Of a stretch of DNA of 64,000 bases, positions 60,347-64,000 are shown in pieces (the first letter of the stretch is position 1; each line of letters starts with the position of its first letter). The DNA comes from Lithospermum erythrorhizon (taxonomy: Eukaryota; Streptophyta; Magnoliopsida; Boraginales; Boraginaceae). The notes below the pieces were generated by a model that was given only the letters and a program-made list of their open reading frames with translations, was not told where the DNA came from and did not search any database. Location: positions 1,134,859 through 1,198,858 of the forward strand of contig JADFUC010002431.1 in NCBI GenBank assembly GCA_019722365.1. The letters are read 5' to 3'. The position numbers and the translations under genes were made by a program.

Positions 60347-60629
60347 TGCTAGCACATAGGAGCTAGTGGAGTCGATAGACTCTCAAGACGTACCGGGACG
60401 TAAAATCACACCGGATTGCATGAATACTGGAAACAGTAGGCTCAGGCCTCCGTGATATTCAAGCTCAGGTTCCACGGCAGGCAATTCTCTGTGGAGCCTG
60501 TGAGGTTTGCCTTGTAGTTATCCATGTAGCTTCTAAGGCTTCTCGGAAATATGTTTGCATTGTAGACCTTAGCGTTAAGCTTATGTTTCAAAGATTTCTC
60601 CGAGTCAAAAATGATGAAGAGTGTAGATA

Positions 60630-60648
60630 ATTCCTGACAATGCCAAGA
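60630..60648 (-). other. Decayed primer-binding site of the gypsy element
   Basis: On the minus strand 'cttggcattgtcaggaat' aligns with the 'TTGG..CGTTGCCGGGGA'-type PBS of Athila/Tat elements. A short gap and four substitutions separate them, all transitions (C to T or G to A). It sits just before the putative gag start (element orientation) and 4-5 bases after '...ttaca', a plausible LTR end. The family comparison is from memory. Confidence 0.5.
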
Positions 60649-60650
60649 TT

Positions 60651-61419
60651 TGTAACCGCTAGATAGATTTTATTATTTGTAAGTATGCGCACCAATATAA
60701 TCAAACCCCTTTGGGAAAATCCTATCTAGATACAAAAATAATTTATCAAATCCATCAGGTCCGACTCATCGGCCTATCAGCCTCTAAGCCGCACCTCCGA
60801 CTACTTGATATGTTGACTTGGACTACGTATCCCTCGACTGACACTTGGACTTGAGGTCTCGATTTGGGTGCCTATTTGTGGGTGGATTTATCCTGATTTG
60901 TGCCTGACCGTTGTATGATTCTAAGATGGACTCAATTTGTGCTTAGACCGTCAGATGATCTTAAGTTGATTTTGATTTGTGCCTCAATTTGGATGCCAGA
61001 TCGATAGGAGTTCTGATCAATATGATCTCTAGATCGATAAGACATGAGTCTTTGGACTTGGTCTCGACTTGATATGCTCCGAGTCAGCCTAAGCACTTAA
61101 GTCACAGATATCCGTGATGGTCGCCTAGACTCGATCTTTAGTCTTTTAGACTCAGCCAAGGACTTGCACTCTGATTGGCCGCTGCAGGTCTAGCTACGGT
61201 GCCTTAGCAGCTGATCCCGTGATACCAGACTAAGCTTCAAGTGCTTAGAGCTTACTTCTCGATCTTCTCGTACGCTATCCAAAGGATATGCCAGATCAAG
61301 TTAAAAGCGATATGTTTGTATCTACAAGATGATTCCTTAGCAAATTTTACTTTGTATTTCCCGATGATGTATTGCGGTTATGTTTATATCCGCCTATGAT
61401 TTACCACATGTGAGCATTT
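60651..61419. repeat. Right member of the direct-repeat pair, candidate 5' LTR (minus-strand element)
   Basis: In plus orientation the segment starts with 'tgtaaccgctagatag' next to the PBS-like motif. It matches the left copy (47950-48660) from about 60690 up to 'gcctatgatttaccacatgtg' at about 61415, where similarity stops abruptly. The outer end therefore looks truncated. Confidence 0.6.
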
Positions 61420-62640
61420 ATTTTAACATAAGAAATTAAAATTATATAAAATAATTGAAACTTAGATTCATAAGAAATCTATCACGAACTTCAATTTATG
61501 AAAAATCGAAATGAAACTAGAAGGAAAAAATGAAAACTGAAATGAAAACGGAATAATCAGAGATGAGGAGGTTGGGTTTAGGTTGAGTGCTGATTAAAGA
61601 ATACCTAAATGCTTAAAAAATTTGGCGAATGACTCTTTTGCTCCTAAATGGAAACTTCTTCTAACACAACACTTACAAATATGGGGGGTTAGGATGGTAA
61701 TTTTGATTGAAAATCAATAGTTATTAAATTTTATTAATTGAGAGTCTCCTGTCTGCCCATTTCTAAATAGGTTGGATCGACGACAAACTGTCACTGGGAT
61801 TGACCAAAAATCAACATTATTCTCACTGTCAAAAATAGATGGACGTAAATTACTGGAAATCTTGTTAACATGAATGATAGAGATAATATGATTTTTGAAC
61901 AACATGATGAAATGAATTATATTACGGAGTATTAAATACTCGTAATATTCAAAGTATAAGATTATTATTCTCCGAGAATCTGAAAAGAATTTATATATCA
62001 ATAAAAAACAACTAACAAATGAACAAATAAGAATGAAAAAATAGCATTGAAATTTATAGAAATCTGAAAATGAATTCCAGCAAAGTACAGTAACTTTAGC
62101 CTTGTCGAGCACGGATGCTAAAAACACAACCAAACAGTGTTAAAAAAGGGGGTGAAATTATTTTAGCCCCCAATTTGAAAGTGTAGTGTTTGAGAAAATT
62201 TAATTTTAGGGGGCAAAATAGACATTTCTATAGCTTTTATAACACTGTTCGGGTGTGCTTATAGAGGGAAAGTACATTATTTTTCGAGACGAGCTTATTA
62301 AACGGGATCAATAAAATAGAAGACTTATCATTGTTATAGAATCCAATTAGAATTAAACATCAATAAAATAACCTATCAAATGGACAACAAGAATCGGCGT
62401 TATTTAATATAACTAAGAACAACGAAATAAATGTAGAGAATAATAAATAAAAATAAGTAATATCTTTTATCAAGCTTGCGTTGTCGCTATAGAACACAAT
62501 CACAAACGAAATGACTATTTATGTGACTTTCAAGATACAATAATAAGGTAACTAAGTAACTTGGGTAAATAAGTAGCCTGTTTGCTCATCAAATTGTTCT
62601 ATTTTTTGCAAACAAGACGAATTTAGTTGACAAGACATCT
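61420..62640. other. AT-rich spacer with one small hairpin element
   Basis: No gene is supported. A minus-strand open stretch at 62133-61714 is AT-driven and has no motif. A small inverted-repeat element at 62121-62246 is listed separately. Confidence 0.45.
62121..62246. mobile_element. Small MITE-like hairpin
   Basis: The ends 'aacagtgttaaaa' and 'ttttataacactgtt' are inverted. Inside them, 'attttagccccc' mirrors 'gggggcaaaat'. Length is about 125 bp. A related end seems present at about 44880. Confidence 0.5.
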
Positions 62641-62939
62641 ACCATATATATTATTTCCATAACACTCCCCTTGAATGTCTAGTAACAAGAATATGTCTCA
62701 AGACTTTACTAGGAAAAACCCGTCTGGGGATAAAAATCCAGTGAAAGAAAAAAATACATTATTATTAACATCCGATTATAATATTGACTCATTAAAACCT
62801 TATCAAAAAAACTCATTTGGGACAAAACTTTGATTAAGGAAAAATAGTACAACGTGTATTAACTTCCTCTCATGACGATATCACTTTACATCACTTAGTC
62901 GACGTAGTCCTATACTTTTGATAGCTAATATCGAGGTAG

Positions 62940-63260
62940 TGTGGTTTACTTAGTTAAAATATCTGCTGGATTATCACAAAATCGAATTTGTTGAACATCG
63001 ATTTCACCATTTTTCTGAAGATCGTGGGTAGGGATCGATTTCACCATTTTTCTGAAGATCGTGGGTAGGGAAGAACACCAATATATATTGTTCTATCTCA
63101 TTTGACATGTCAGTCTTTTAACTGTGCAATACATGTACAATTATTATCATAAAGATCGTCAAGACCAACTTTCATATGATAAATGACAATTAATATGGAT
63201 CTGCTGGATCATATCCCCTAACCAAATACATTCACGACTTTCTTCTTGCATTTCAAGATT
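62940..63260 (-). pseudogene. Ty1/copia polyprotein, RNase H C-terminal remnant
   Basis: On the minus strand the RNase H end of a copia Pol can be followed. 'ESRECIWLGDMIQQIHINC' lies near 63230. 'NNCTCIAQLKD' then HVK and DRT (with stops) lies near 63130. 'PTHDLQKNGEIDVQQIRF' followed by CDNPADILTK lies near 63070-62955. These match the copia pattern '...SREC.WLRS.IQHI', 'YEDNaACIAQ', 'K.FFTHDLQKNG.IDVQQIRS.DN.ADLFTK'. A 37-bp tandem duplication (starts at 63000 and 63037) breaks the frame within it. Confidence 0.82.
63000..63073. repeat. 37-bp tandem duplication in the copia RNase H end
   Basis: 'gatttcaccatttttctgaa' followed by 'gatcgtgggtaggg' occurs twice in a row with a period of 37 bp. 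The copies are nearly identical, so the event is recent relative to the decay of the element. Confidence 0.92.
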
Positions 63261-63500
63261 TCTGCGTAGTTTATCGTTTAACCAACTTTGGTTAAATAGT
63301 CACTAGGAAAAACCGTGTAGGACAAAAAACCTAGTGAGATAAAATATTATATTCTCTTTAGATATGCTTCAGGTAATTGTCTCATTAAAACCTTACCAAG
63401 AAAAACCCAGTGGAAAAAAATTTGTGAAGGAAAAGAGTACAATGCATATCATATCTCCTCTCGATAAGATCATTCTATATCATATCACCCTTGACGAGAT

Positions 63501-64000
63501 CACCAGCTTTAGATTATTCTGCCAGACATCCAAATAACGCTACAAGTTGCTTGTCAATATTGCATGATTATGCAATTATGTATCGCTTGTAAGATATACA
63601 TTGTAATTGGTACTTCAGTTAATTAAGTTCATGTTTTACGGACGAGATAATCGAAGTTATTCTTATGAATCTCATCTAATTGAGATTAAACATTTCTACC
63701 ATGTATCAAATATGATATGAATTTATACTTACATGCATAATTGTCATGTATATATCTTTACAAAGTATTTAATTTTAAATCAGATTATAGACATCTTGTC
63801 TGACAATTGTGAACTCTACAGAGTACGAATTTATATAATTACATGCCCATAATTGGTCAGATATACTCATATATATAAGGTATTTGATTCCAAATAAGAT
63901 TATAAACATCTTGCTTAACAATTGAGAACTTTACGTGAGTCCTTATAACTTATTCATGATAATTTATTCAAAGCAATACGTAACTGAACGAAGTACTGAT
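63501..64000. other. Unassigned AT-rich end of the window
   Basis: Contains two related stretches ('gattatagacatcttg.ct.acaattg' at about 63784 and 63898). They look like continued decayed copia sequence, but I recognise no domain. Confidence 0.35.

Larger units (their letters stand above)
62690..63500. repeat. Imperfect direct repeats flanking the copia RNase H remnant
   Basis: 62700-62880 and 63300-63490 share 'actaggaaaaaccc', 'ccagtga', 'ctcattaaaaccttacc/tcaa', 'aaaaactca/cccagt', 'gaaggaaaa.agtacaa' and 'ctcctctc..gat'. The spacing is about 600 bp. Such 'cattaaaacc' phrases are typical of the 3' non-coding part of plant copia elements. Confidence 0.6.

Noticed and set aside
59219..60352. 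Plus-strand open frames across the gypsy gag region
   Set aside because: They are antisense readings of the minus-strand Gag, whose motifs (RSSKGSALEWYTDWNRLIW and others) identify the true strand.
61714..62133. 139-codon minus-strand open frame
   Set aside because: Ile/Phe/Asn-rich product of AT-rich DNA overlapping a small hairpin element; no recognised domain.

Overview
This is a stretch of eukaryotic nuclear DNA from a flowering plant. It is strongly AT-rich. Its genes have GT-AG introns and it carries plant-only protein families (phytocystatin, thaumatin-like protein, subfamily XII bHLH, glycine-rich secreted protein) among many decayed plant transposons. The frequent 'ctccgtat' and 'ggagtat' scraps and the protein flavour would fit a Caryophyllales or Amaranthaceae-type eudicot. 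That placement is an impression, not a demonstration.

Only four loci look like intact host genes. They are a bHLH62-like transcription factor with eight coding exons (8375-10424, +), a secreted cystatin (12767-13198, +), a secreted glycine-rich protein with one intron (20415-21797, +) and a thaumatin-like/PR-5 protein with one intron (37574-39299, -). A second thaumatin-like copy 4.4 kb away (42649-43298, -) is frameshifted and has no visible first exon. A small GRF-type zinc-finger reading frame (5611-5998, -) is spliceable but has a damaged finger. The cystatin, glycine-rich and thaumatin-like proteins are secreted families often tied to stress or defence, but nothing here shows that they are co-regulated.

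The rest is layered transposon debris. From left to right: a MULE (MURA) transposase pseudogene (about 1.07-3.25 kb); a candidate solo LTR (4.2-5.0 kb); a decayed tandem array (18.15-19.7 kb); a CACTA/En-Spm element with both genes on the minus strand (22.45-27.4 kb); a second, internally deleted CACTA remnant (31.8-33.3 kb) in a 7-kb zone peppered with a recurrent 'cgactccataccg'-type motif; a two-unit 563-bp tandem duplication (46.1-47.2 kb); a hAT (ZMYM1-like) fragment (49.4-50.2 kb); a gag-bearing but apparently RT-less Ty3/gypsy element of Tat/Athila/Ogre flavour on the minus strand (about 48-61.4 kb); and the RNase H end of a Ty1/copia element (62.6-63.5 kb). MITE-like elements are scattered throughout, two of them as recognisable same-family pairs.

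I did not find a convincing undescribed gene system. The observations most worth checking are the gypsy element with a decayed primer-binding site, a duplicated coding cassette and a higher-order tandem repeat; the diverged array at 18-19.7 kb; the 563-bp tandem duplication; the shared short motif across the second CACTA zone; and the birth-and-decay thaumatin pair.
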